NCBI GenBank assembly: GCA_910585895.1
Contig: CAJUHY010000019.1
Span: forward strand, 1-30,722
DNA length: 30,722 nucleotides
Source: an uncultured Lachnospiraceae bacterium
GTDB taxonomy: Bacteria > Bacillota > Clostridia > Lachnospirales > Lachnospiraceae
Reading direction: 5' to 3'
Position numbers and translations under genes: made by a program. This document shows positions 23,936 to 30,722 of the stretch, piece after piece. The first letter of the stretch is position 1, and every line of letters starts with the position of its first letter. Under the pieces are notes generated by a model. The model was not told where the DNA came from and did no database searches. It worked only from the letters and a program-made list of their open reading frames with translations.

Positions 23936-25936
23936 CTATTTCAACATTTCAAACAATTCTTCTTCAGATATCACACGAATTCCCAGTTCCTGCGCTTTTG
24001 TCAGCTTGCTCCCGGCGCTCTCTCCAGCCAGAACTATTGATGTCTTTTTGGAGACAGAACCGGAAACCTTGCCGCCCTGGCCCTCAATTAATTCAGCCGC
24101 TTCCTTCCGTCCCAGCGTAGGCAGCGTTCCGGTAACTACAAAGGTCATGCCTTCAAACTTGCTGCCCCGCGGCTGCTCCTTTGACTTCATGTTGACCCCA
24201 TATTCTTTCATGCGCTCCACAATCCGCTGGTTTTCCTCTTTCGCAAAAAACTCCAGAATACAGCCTGCGCTGACTTCACCGATATCATTTACATTCTGCA
24301 ATGCTTCCCCATCTGCCTGCATCAAAGCATCGATTGTCCTAAATTCCCTTAAGATTGCTTTAGCGGCAGCTTTTCCCACGTTGGGTATTCCAAAGCCTGT
24401 TAAAAGCTGGCTGGCATCATTTTCCTTGGACTTCTCAATAGCCTCCAACAGCTTATCAGTATTTTTTTCTTTGCCTATAACCCCCTGTTCAATCAGCTCA
24501 TTGCGATACTCTTTTAACGCATAGATATCAGCAATATCTTTCAGGTATCCCAAACGCACCAGCTCTTCTACATATACCGTTCCGAAACCTTTAATATCCA
24601 TGGCCGTCCTGCCCACAAAATTGATGATATGACGTTCTAACTGCGCTGGGCAATTGGGAGAGGTGCATTTGATATCCGCCGTATCTTTCTCCCTCTGGGT
24701 CTTTGCGCCGCACACCGGACAGACCTCAGGCAGACGGAAAGGCTGCGTCCCCTGAGGGCGTTTTTCTTTTAATACCTTGCGGACTTTGGGGATAATCTCA
24801 CCTGATTTATACACCTGAATCCTGTCGCCGATACGGATATCCAGCTCATCAATAAAATCCTGGTTATGCAATGTTGCCCGGGACACGCTGGTCCCGCACA
24901 GACGCACTGGCTCAAAAATGGCAGTGGGCGTAATTCTTCCTGTACGCCCGACAGACAATTCAATATCCAGAAGCGTTGTCTCCTTCTCCTCCGGCGGATA
25001 CTTGTATGCCACTGCCCAGCGGGGAACCTTCGATGTGGCTCCCAGCCTCTCCCTGTCTGCAAGCGAATTAATTTTAACGACAGCGCCGTCTATATCATAC
25101 TCAAGATTCCCCCGGCTGTCACCAATGGCACAGATGGCATCCCAGACTTCTTCTTTTGTCCGGCATACCCGGTAATCGTCAATGACCGGAATTTTATTTT
25201 TTTTCAGGTACTCATACCCCTCGGTATGCGTCGTGATGTCCATTCCCCGAATCTGCTGAATGTTAAACACAAACATGGAGAGCCCGCGCTCTTTGGTAAC
25301 CTTACTGTCCAATTGCCGCAGCGTCCCGGCAGCACAATTTCTGGGATTGGCAAACACCTTTTTGCCATTCAATTCCTGTATCTCATTAACCCGTGCAAAA
25401 TCATGCTCTTTCATATAGACTTCCCCACGGATTTCCAGATATTCTACCGGGTCTTTTAATTTCCTCTTAACATCTGGAATCACCCTGGCATTGGCAGTCA
25501 CATCCTCACCAAAATTCACGCCGTCTCCGCGTGTCAGCGCCAGCTCCAACTCTCCCTGTTCATAACGGAGCGCCATAGATAAACCGTCAATCTTGTACTC
25601 CACAACAAATTCTGGTTCCTCCAGCTGTTTTTGCATCTCCTCCACAAATTCTTCCACTTCTTCCCTGGAAAATACATCCTGCAGACTCAACATAGGCACG
25701 TTATGGCGCACCAGCACCCCTGCCTCTCGTTTTGCCGTTCCGCCTACCTTCTGTGTGGGGGAATCTGCAGTGACAAGTTCTGGAAATTCCTGCTCCAGTT
25801 TCTTCAATTCCTGCATTTTCATATCATATTCATGGTCGCTAATTTGTGGATTGTCCTGATTATAATAGCGGTCAATATGATATTCCAACTCGCTTTTCAA
25901 TTCTTTTATCTTTGATTCAGCCTGATTCCTGTCCAT
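23936..25936 (-). CDS. ligA: NAD-dependent DNA ligase
   Basis: 666 residues, normal length. It seals nicks in replication and repair. The adenylated Lys is K115 in VEYKIDG. The nucleotidyltransferase motifs continue through EIRGEVYM and DGAVVKIN, then the OB fold. The four-Cys zinc finger is C406, C409, C424, C429. Helix-hairpin-helix repeats follow, then a carboxyl BRCT domain from about residue 590 (FEGMTFVVTGTL). The ATG at 25936 has AAAGGATGAGTT upstream, overlapping the end of the rluF-type gene, whose stop is 3 nt away, so translation is likely coupled. Confidence 0.95.
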   Translation of the reverse strand: MDRNQAESKIKELKSELEYHIDRYYNQDNPQISDHEYDMKMQELKKLEQEFPELVTADSPTQKVGGTAKREAGVLVRHNVPMLSLQDVFSREEVEEFVEEMQKQLEEPEFVVEYKIDGLSMALRYEQGELELALTRGDGVNFGEDVTANARVIPDVKRKLKDPVEYLEIRGEVYMKEHDFARVNEIQELNGKKVFANPRNCAAGTLRQLDSKVTKERGLSMFVFNIQQIRGMDITTHTEGYEYLKKNKIPVIDDYRVCRTKEEVWDAICAIGDSRGNLEYDIDGAVVKINSLADRERLGATSKVPRWAVAYKYPPEEKETTLLDIELSVGRTGRITPTAIFEPVRLCGTSVSRATLHNQDFIDELDIRIGDRIQVYKSGEIIPKVRKVLKEKRPQGTQPFRLPEVCPVCGAKTQREKDTADIKCTSPNCPAQLERHIINFVGRTAMDIKGFGTVYVEELVRLGYLKDIADIYALKEYRNELIEQGVIGKEKNTDKLLEAIEKSKENDASQLLTGFGIPNVGKAAAKAILREFRTIDALMQADGEALQNVNDIGEVSAGCILEFFAKEENQRIVERMKEYGVNMKSKEQPRGSKFEGMTFVVTGTLPTLGRKEAAELIEGQGGKVSGSVSKKTSIVLAGESAGSKLTKAQELGIRVISEEELFEMLK

Positions 25937-25939
25937 AAC

Positions 25940-26659
25940 TCATCCTTTCGAATCTTTAATCTGCTCCTGCAGCCTCCCCCACTCTTCCTGTGTCACCTTG
26001 CGGTAAGAGCCTTCTTTTAAATCTCCCAGACAGATATTCATAATACGCACCCGCTTCAAATCCATGACACGGTAATTAAATACCTCGCACATTCTGCGAA
26101 TCTGCCGGTTCATGCCCTGAGTGAGGATAATACGAAACGTACGCCGCGCCACCTTTTCCACCTTGCAAGGTCTGGTTGTCGCTGCCAAATCTTGCAGATA
26201 TACACCCTTTGCCATACCCTGCAGGAATTCATTCGTAATATCCCGGTTTACCTTGACAATATATTCTTTCTCATGGTAATTTCCGCTGCGCATCATCTTA
26301 TTTACCAAATCTCCCTGATTTGTCATCAACAGCAGTCCATGCGATGTCTTATCCAGACGCCCAATGGGATATATACGTTTGGGATAACCCAAAAAATCCA
26401 CAATATTGTCTTTTTCCCGCTTCTCAGCAGTACACACAATACCTGCCGGCTTATTCACTGCAAGCAGAATTATCTCCTCTTCTTTTGAAATTTTTTCCTT
26501 CCCAAACATGACCACATCCAAGGGAGAAACCTTATCCCCTGCCACTGCCGTCCTGCCATTGATAGATACGCGCCCCATCTCAATCTGCCGGTCCGCTTCC
26601 CTTCGGGAACAAACGCCCGCCTCGCTCAGAAATTTGTTAATTCTTACTAATCCTTCCAT
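25940..26659 (-). CDS. rluF: 23S rRNA pseudouridine synthase, RluF-like
   Basis: 239 residues. An S4 RNA-binding domain occupies about residues 5-50 (RINKFLSEAGVCSRREADRQ). The synthase domain has the catalytic Asp103 in GRLDKTSHGLLLMTN, and ILTQGMNRQIRRMCEVF is typical of the RluF branch rather than RluB/RluE. RluF-type enzymes convert specific uridines of 23S rRNA (near 2604 in E. coli numbering) to pseudouridine. It lies between the 143-residue gene (15-nt gap) and ligA (3-nt gap). The assignment to RluF over other family members is from the motif only. Confidence 0.8.
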   Translation of the reverse strand: MEGLVRINKFLSEAGVCSRREADRQIEMGRVSINGRTAVAGDKVSPLDVVMFGKEKISKEEEIILLAVNKPAGIVCTAEKREKDNIVDFLGYPKRIYPIGRLDKTSHGLLLMTNQGDLVNKMMRSGNYHEKEYIVKVNRDITNEFLQGMAKGVYLQDLAATTRPCKVEKVARRTFRIILTQGMNRQIRRMCEVFNYRVMDLKRVRIMNICLGDLKEGSYRKVTQEEWGRLQEQIKDSKG

Positions 26660-26674
26660 TGATTTTCCCCAATT

Positions 26675-27106
26675 TTACAGGAACCGTTTCAGCCTTTCAA
26701 TATTTTCTTCTTCAAAATCCATCAGTTCCTCGGCAAGCTCATTGGCAAAACTGCCGCTTACCTTGTTGTTATGCTTTGTTTTCATAAGTTCCGTGATTCC
26801 TCTGACATTTCCCTGAATCACCATATCTGCTACATGGTTAGTGCTGATATTCAGCATCGTATTTGCCTGAATAGAACCCCACAGCATCGCTTTTTGAATG
26901 CCGGAATCTCGACTCACCAATCCATGTTCCCACAGCCCGGCCTCTGCTTTACGCTCAAAATCGCGGAAACGCTCCCGCTCAGCTGTCAGTTCATAGGCAA
27001 ATTCCTGATTATAAATCTTACTCATCAGCGCATCAATGGCGTTCACCGCCATAGCTGCATTCTTCCTAGTTTCCTTTAACACATTGATTTCTTCATTTCT
27101 ATACAT
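26675..27106 (-). CDS. Helical protein of unknown function, 143 aa
   Basis: ATG at 27106 behind AGGAGGAAGCT. The whole protein is predicted helical: YRNEEINVLKETRKNAAMAVNAI, ELTAERERFRDFERKAEAG, then a hydrophobic-alternating helix around NTMLNISTNHVADMVIQGN, and an acidic end. The layout suggests a ferritin-like or similar four-helix bundle, but no His/Glu metal motif is evident. I recall similar proteins in Lachnospiraceae without a known role. It is the first gene of the leftward operon with the pseudouridine synthase, ligA and metA. Confidence 0.7.
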   Translation of the reverse strand: MYRNEEINVLKETRKNAAMAVNAIDALMSKIYNQEFAYELTAERERFRDFERKAEAGLWEHGLVSRDSGIQKAMLWGSIQANTMLNISTNHVADMVIQGNVRGITELMKTKHNNKVSGSFANELAEELMDFEEENIERLKRFL

Positions 27107-27202
27107 AGCTTCCTCCTGATAGTTTTACCATTAGGTTGAAGCATTTTTCTTTTTTTATGCAAATCCACGTTCCACATATGATTAATTTTCATTGAAGAAA
27201 AA

Positions 27203-27226
27203 GGAATTGCCTATGCAGGCAATTCC
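27203..27226 (-). terminator. Terminator of the SH3-domain protein gene
   Basis: On the minus strand GGAATTGCC, a 6-nt loop and GGCAATTCC are followed by TTTTTC, about 20 nt after the stop codon at 27247. Confidence 0.85.
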
Positions 27227-27246
27227 CTTCTTATCTGTATAGGAAA

Positions 27247-28494
27247 TTAATTGTTCAGCAACAAATCTGTGCGGATATAACCGGTAGTTCCATTCCACTC
27301 TACCTTCGTCCAGCCCTCTGCATAACTGAGGATAATCGTAATGCTGTCGCCGACCGCTGTTGTTCCGACAAGCTCTGATGTCTCATCCATGGAGATACGC
27401 ACATTATATCCATCATTGGCTGTCATTACAGTTCCCTCAGGAACATAATTCAGCCCTGAACTATTGCCATCATCAGAGTTCCCATCGTCCGTATTGCCAT
27501 CATCGGCACTTCCATCGTCTGCGCTTCCGTCATCTGTATTGCCGTCATTGGCGCTTCCATCGTCTGCGCTTCCGTCATCTGTATTGCCGTCATCGGTGCT
27601 TCCATCGTCTGCGCTTCCATCATCTGCATTGCCATCATCCGCGCTTCCGTTATCTGTATTGCCATCATCGGCCGCCTCTGGTTCTTCTGGCGTCTCTTCC
27701 TCAGCAGACGGCGTATAAGATTCTTTCCAATTTGCTATGGCATCCACCATCTCGTTCAGTTTCTTCTGCAGTTCTTCATTCCCTGCCACAATCTTGTCAT
27801 ATTCCGTCTGCACTTGCTGCTGGAGGCTTACAATAGCATCGCTTTTCTCAAATTCTTCCATCAGCGTCAGAATCTTTTTCTTTGTCTTCTGCTCTTTCAG
27901 CTCGCGGTTAAAGGAACTATAACGGTTATTAATGTACAGCCCGCCGTTTTTGTCAGTCTGAACATAAAAAACATTCATGCCTGGAAGTGTCTCATCCACT
28001 CCTGCAAATTTCATATCATAGACAGCACAGACAATATATGCGTCTTCTTTCGCTCCAGCTGTGACAGTACAGGAAACATTGCCGTAGCTTTCCACATGCT
28101 CATTCATCATTTTAATATAATCTTTCTCCATATCAGAAAGTTTCTGCGCAATACCGGAAAGCTTGTCCAAATCTCCTGCTGCATAAGAATTATAATAAGT
28201 AGAAATCAACTCTGTAATCTCCGGATGCTCATCCTTCTCCTCATCCGCTGGAGAATCATCTTTTACTTCACTGCCATCCTCAGCTGCATCTGTCTTCTGT
28301 CCTTCATCCTGAACAACAACTTTATCATTTTGTTTGTCCTGTTTACCGGAATTATTTACCGCCGTAACTGCCAAAAAAGCGACAAGAGCCACCGTAACTA
28401 CTCCCGCTGAGATATATTTCACATTTTTCTTACAAAAATCTACAATTTTATCTATATTAAGTCCATTACCAGACCCATTCTCCATATTAGCCAT
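27247..28494 (-). CDS. Membrane-anchored extracellular protein with Asp-rich linker and SH3b domain
   Basis: 415 residues, ATG at 28494 behind AAGGAG. A short cytoplasmic part is followed by one membrane segment (about residues 27-47, ISAGVVTVALVAFLAVTAV), with no signal-peptidase or lipobox motif. An acidic stretch and a globular domain follow (about 95-275; similar to domains seen near cell-wall proteins, role unknown). A linker of ~14 acidic pentapeptides of the DDGNT/DDGSA type comes next, then a bacterial SH3 domain (NVRISMDETSELVGTTAVGD ... GYIRTDLLLNN). The SH3b domain probably binds peptidoglycan, so the protein likely spans membrane to cell wall. It is monocistronic, between tRNA-Arg and its own terminator. 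Confidence 0.75.
   Translation of the reverse strand: MANMENGSGNGLNIDKIVDFCKKNVKYISAGVVTVALVAFLAVTAVNNSGKQDKQNDKVVVQDEGQKTDAAEDGSEVKDDSPADEEKDEHPEITELISTYYNSYAAGDLDKLSGIAQKLSDMEKDYIKMMNEHVESYGNVSCTVTAGAKEDAYIVCAVYDMKFAGVDETLPGMNVFYVQTDKNGGLYINNRYSSFNRELKEQKTKKKILTLMEEFEKSDAIVSLQQQVQTEYDKIVAGNEELQKKLNEMVDAIANWKESYTPSAEEETPEEPEAADDGNTDNGSADDGNADDGSADDGSTDDGNTDDGSADDGSANDGNTDDGSADDGSADDGNTDDGNSDDGNSSGLNYVPEGTVMTANDGYNVRISMDETSELVGTTAVGDSITIILSYAEGWTKVEWNGTTGYIRTDLLLNN
27463..27669 (-). repeat. 15-bp tandem repeats coding for DDG(N/S)(T/A)
   Basis: About 14 units in 207 bp, with higher-order repeats where blocks of three units recur nearly identically. Gain or loss of units keeps the frame and changes linker length. 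Confidence 0.85.
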
Positions 28495-28543
28495 GTTATC
28501 TCCTTATCTATGACACTTTATCAAGCAAAGCGTCTCTATGTGC

Positions 28544-28578
28544 AAAACTTCCTGCCGCAACGCTGCCGACAGGGAAGT
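28544..28578 (-). terminator. Probable terminator of tRNA-Arg
   Basis: On the minus strand ACTTCCCTG (28578-28570) pairs with CAGGAAGT (28554-28547) with one bulge, followed by TTTTGC. It lies 19 nt after the tRNA 3' end. Confidence 0.5.
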
Positions 28579-28596
28579 CATCTTCAATAGCGCCAG

Positions 28597-28668
28597 TACA
28601 CCCAGAGGGAATCGAACCCCCAGCCCCAGAACCGGAATCTGGTGTTTTATCCGTTAAACTATGGGTGC
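28597..28668 (-). tRNA. tRNA-Arg, anticodon CCG
   Basis: A cloverleaf reads on the minus strand. The acceptor stem is GCACCCA with TGGGTGT. The D arm is followed by an anticodon stem CCAGA/TCTGG around loop TTCCGGT, giving anticodon CCG (codon CGG), and there is a TTCGATT T-loop. The CCA end is not encoded. It is transcribed from a promoter that overlaps the end of aroK. Confidence 0.9.
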
Positions 28669-28695
28669 ATCTCTATTATTTTACGAACGTAGGTT

Positions 28696-28724
28696 ATTAT
28701 AGCACACTTTTTTTCAAAAATCAA
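28696..28724 (-). promoter_or_regulatory. Sigma-A promoter of tRNA-Arg, overlapping the end of aroK
   Basis: TTGATT (28724-28719) and a perfect TATAAT (28701-28696) on the minus strand are separated by 17 nt. The -35 element lies inside the last codons of aroK. Confidence 0.7.
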
Positions 28725-29247
28725 AGCAAATTTTACTAGATTTTATTTTTTTCTCTATCTCATCTGCAATCTCCTCAGGAGAACGCAAATCTGTGGCAAC
28801 TATAACTTCTCCCGCCGCCTCATAATAAGGAAGCCTCTTTGCCAACAGTCCCTGAATATACGGAATATTCATATTGCCATTGAGAATAGGACGCCCATCA
28901 TCTCCCTGTACTCTGTCAAGAATTGTCTGCGGCTCTGCCGTCAAAAACACAACCACGCCATTCTCCTGCATAAGTCTGACATTTTCCTCTCTCATCGCCA
29001 TGCCGCCGCCGCAGGAAATTATCTTATGCTTCTCCTCCCCCAGCCTACGCAAAAAATCCGTCTCCAGATTGCGGAAAAACTGTTCTCCATGGCTGTCGAA
29101 CATCTCTGGTATACTCTGGTTCTGCTCACATACAATCCATGTATCCGTATCTATTTCCTCAAAACCTAATAATTCTGATAAATGATGGGATACCGTAGTC
29201 TTCCCGGTTCCCATAAAGCCAATCAGATAGATATTACATTTCTTCAT
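28714..29247 (-). CDS. aroK: Shikimate kinase
   Basis: 177 residues, normal length. It phosphorylates shikimate with ATP in aromatic amino acid synthesis. The P-loop GFMGTGKT is at residues 10-17, EIDTDTWI (the DxD that binds shikimate and Mg) at 31-38, the GGG motif at 80-82, and the lid Arg in DDGRPIL at about 119. The ATG at 29247 lies 3 nt after the aroD stop, so the two form an operon with linked expression. Confidence 0.95.
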   Translation of the reverse strand: MKKCNIYLIGFMGTGKTTVSHHLSELLGFEEIDTDTWIVCEQNQSIPEMFDSHGEQFFRNLETDFLRRLGEEKHKIISCGGGMAMREENVRLMQENGVVVFLTAEPQTILDRVQGDDGRPILNGNMNIPYIQGLLAKRLPYYEAAGEVIVATDLRSPEEIADEIEKKIKSSKICFDF

Positions 29248-29250
29248 ACC

Positions 29251-30003
29251 TTATTCCATGCTTTCTGAAATCTTATCCAAAATCCCTCTGACATCCTGCA
29301 ATGGCAGCTGACCAGGCGCCGAGGCTTTGCCTACGCTTGCAAATGTCATGCAGGAACCAAATATTTCTCCGCTGACACGAGAAATAACTCCCAGACCGCC
29401 CATTGCCATTGTTACCAGTGGATACTGCGGATATATCTCTTTCGTCTTGGCAGTTGCAGCCAAAAGGCCCAGCACATCCAAAGGGCTGTGCGGCATCACT
29501 GCAAGTTTGCCGATATCCGCTCCCATTTGCTGCATTGCTTTTAAATCCTCCTGCAGCTTCTCAATCTCAGGCGTATGGGTAAAATAATGCCTGGATCCAA
29601 TAACATACTGCCCTAAACTGTGCAGCAGCCGGATTGTCTCTGATGGCTCTGCGATTTCAGATACCTCTACATCAAGCAAATCCGCCTGCCCGCTGGCCGC
29701 AATGCTTTGAAGCAGTCCCAGATATGCTTCTTGGGAAATCTCCAATTCCCCTCCCTGGGGTTTACTGCGAAACGTGCATAGTAAAATTACATTTCCGCAT
29801 ATTTGCTGCAGCCTATGCAGAATCTCTTCCACCCGCTTCCAGCAGTCAATCTGTGCAAACCAGTCCATACGCCATTCCAATACCTGTGCCCCAGACGCTG
29901 CGGCAAATTCTGCTGCTTTATAAATATCATTTTCTTCTGTTTCCACTATCGGGACGCAGACCAGCGGCCTTCCTATCCCAACCGTCTGTTGTTTGATTTC
30001 CAT
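29251..30003 (-). CDS. aroD: 3-dehydroquinate dehydratase, type I
   Basis: The ATG at 30003 is chosen (250 aa): AGGA lies 8 nt upstream and the family homology begins just after. An upstream extension of the frame to 30093 is poor sequence. It catalyses dehydration of 3-dehydroquinate to 3-dehydroshikimate, the step feeding shikimate dehydrogenase and then AroK. Catalytic residues: His139 in GSRHYFTH, and the Schiff-base Lys166 in GKLAVMPHSP; the substrate-binding EWR motif is at 43-45. It is the first gene of a two-gene operon with aroK. Confidence 0.95.
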   Translation of the reverse strand: MEIKQQTVGIGRPLVCVPIVETEENDIYKAAEFAAASGAQVLEWRMDWFAQIDCWKRVEEILHRLQQICGNVILLCTFRSKPQGGELEISQEAYLGLLQSIAASGQADLLDVEVSEIAEPSETIRLLHSLGQYVIGSRHYFTHTPEIEKLQEDLKAMQQMGADIGKLAVMPHSPLDVLGLLAATAKTKEIYPQYPLVTMAMGGLGVISRVSGEIFGSCMTFASVGKASAPGQLPLQDVRGILDKISESME

Positions 30004-30083
30004 TTTACGCTTCCTGTATCCTCTATCCATATACCGGCAAGTCTTAGTTTCTGTAATTTGCAACAGTACATACTGCTTTTTAC

Positions 30084-30113
30084 ATTTTAACATCAGATGG
30101 GAGATTTTTACAA
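30084..30113 (-). promoter_or_regulatory. Possible promoter for aroD-aroK
   Basis: On the minus strand TTGTAA (30113-30108) and TAAAAT (30089-30084) have an 18-nt spacer, about 80 bp upstream of the aroD start. The match is moderate. Confidence 0.3.
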
Positions 30114-30174
30114 GATAGTTTTTCTAAATTTTACATTTTCATAGATAAAAAATTACAATATTTTGGTATTTTGA

Positions 30175-30202
30175 TTTAGATTTTTGCAAACTATGCCGAT
30201 AT
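30175..30202 (+). promoter_or_regulatory. Sigma-28-like flagellar promoter
   Basis: TTTAGA (30175-30180), 14 nt, then GCCGATAT (30195-30202). This matches the flagellar sigma-28 pattern (TAAA, about 15 nt, GCCGATAA) and stands about 80 bp upstream of the flagellin start. The rest of the 190-bp gap to aroD is AT-rich and holds nothing else I can identify. Confidence 0.7.
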
Positions 30203-30283
30203 AAATATACCACATTTAAAAGAGAAAATCACATTCATTTTTAAATTTCAAAACATAAGAAATAAATGCAAGGAGAACATGAT

Positions 30284-30722
30284 ATGGTTATACAACATAA
30301 TTTACAGGCAGCAAACGCTAACAGGATGTTAGGGATTGTAACATCAAAACAGTCTAACTCAGTGAAAAAGCTATCTTCCGGTTACCGGATTAACAGCGCC
30401 GCCGACGATGCAGCAGGTTTGTCAATTTCTGAGAAAATGCGTCACCAGATTCGGGGATTAGGGAAGGCTGCTAATAACGCCCAGGATGGAATTTCTTTAA
30501 TTCAAGTGGCAGAAGGCGCGCTTAGTGAGGTTCATTCCATCCTCCACAGAATAAATGAACTGGCTACACAGGCCGCCAATGATACCAATACTTCCATAGA
30601 CCGTGATGCGATAAAAAATGAGATTGACCAGCTGGCAGTAGAAATTGACCGTGTCGCCAGCGCAACACAGTTTAATTCCATGAATCTCATTGATGGTACT
30701 TTTAGACGAAAGAATCTCCAGG
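30284..30722 (+). CDS. fliC: Flagellin, amino-terminal part (runs off the window)
   Basis: The ATG at 30284 follows AAGGAGAACATGAT. The translated start, MVIQHNLQAANANRML, then KLSSGYRINSAADDAAGLSI and NAQDGISLIQVAEGALSEVH, is the conserved D0/D1 region of bacterial flagellin, the filament subunit exported through the flagellar system. This part also carries the region recognised by TLR5 in many flagellins. The 146 codons present are intact; the variable middle and the carboxyl end lie beyond the window. Regulation by a sigma-28-type factor is suggested by the promoter upstream. The start reads VIQHN rather than the common INHN, which is within family variation. Confidence 0.95.
   Translation, partial: MVIQHNLQAANANRMLGIVTSKQSNSVKKLSSGYRINSAADDAAGLSISEKMRHQIRGLGKAANNAQDGISLIQVAEGALSEVHSILHRINELATQAANDTNTSIDRDAIKNEIDQLAVEIDRVASATQFNSMNLIDGTFRRKNLQ

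Overview
The window looks like a stretch of a motile, anaerobic Firmicutes chromosome, most likely Lachnospiraceae or a close Clostridia relative. This rests on overall gene style, AGGAGG-type ribosome sites, the flagellin with a sigma-28-like promoter, and tail proteins of a type familiar from gut Clostridia. Species cannot be named from the sequence alone. The right third (about 19.7-20.65 kb and 22.9-30.7 kb) is ordinary chromosome. It holds tatD with a small upstream ORF, then a leftward operon (143-aa protein, rluF-type pseudouridine synthase, ligA, metA), an SH3-domain membrane protein with an Asp-rich linker, tRNA-Arg(CCG), aroK-aroD, and the start of a flagellin gene on the opposite strand.

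The left two thirds (1 to about 19.7 kb, plus an outlier at 20.75-22.93 kb) is a phage tail region on the + strand with no capsid, terminase, integrase or lysis gene in view. It contains two copies of tape-measure sequence (the first a fragment, the second split in two), a possible tail-assembly protein, a very large tail-tip/fibre protein with an S74-type chaperone, a DUF1617-like protein, a Dit-like protein, a BppU/YadA-repeat/Peptidase_G2 fibre, and a tail-tube protein. The order is unlike the usual siphophage order. A truncated second copy of the tail-tip protein lies beyond tatD.

The most striking structure is a repeated element, R1-R4, of about 95-100 bp. It stands in front of each tail transcription unit: R1 before the tape measure, R2 before the assembly/tip/fibre operon, R3 before the tail tube, R4 before the truncated tip gene. 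The four copies align without gaps over their first ~64 nt (CGGAAAT, a TTTGTACCCTG/CAGGGTACAAA hairpin, then GTTGTATAGGA). A second stem follows whose two arms change together between copies. This suggests a structured RNA leader (or operator plus RNA) shared by the tail units.

The second striking structure is inside the tape-measure gene. The reading frame for the amino-terminal third runs into a ~520-nt stretch dense in short-loop hairpins (2916-3434, a candidate large structured RNA or intron-like element). A terminator hairpin and an antisense zinc-ribbon gene with its own promoter follow, after which the rest of the tape measure continues as a 5.8-kb open frame. The upstream tape-measure fragment also has an antisense Cys-rich ORF with a good promoter at the matching place. 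That fragment is further interrupted by a ~160-bp palindromic MITE-like element with a TA duplication.

All folding, repeat alignment and family assignment was done by eye. No search or folding program was run.
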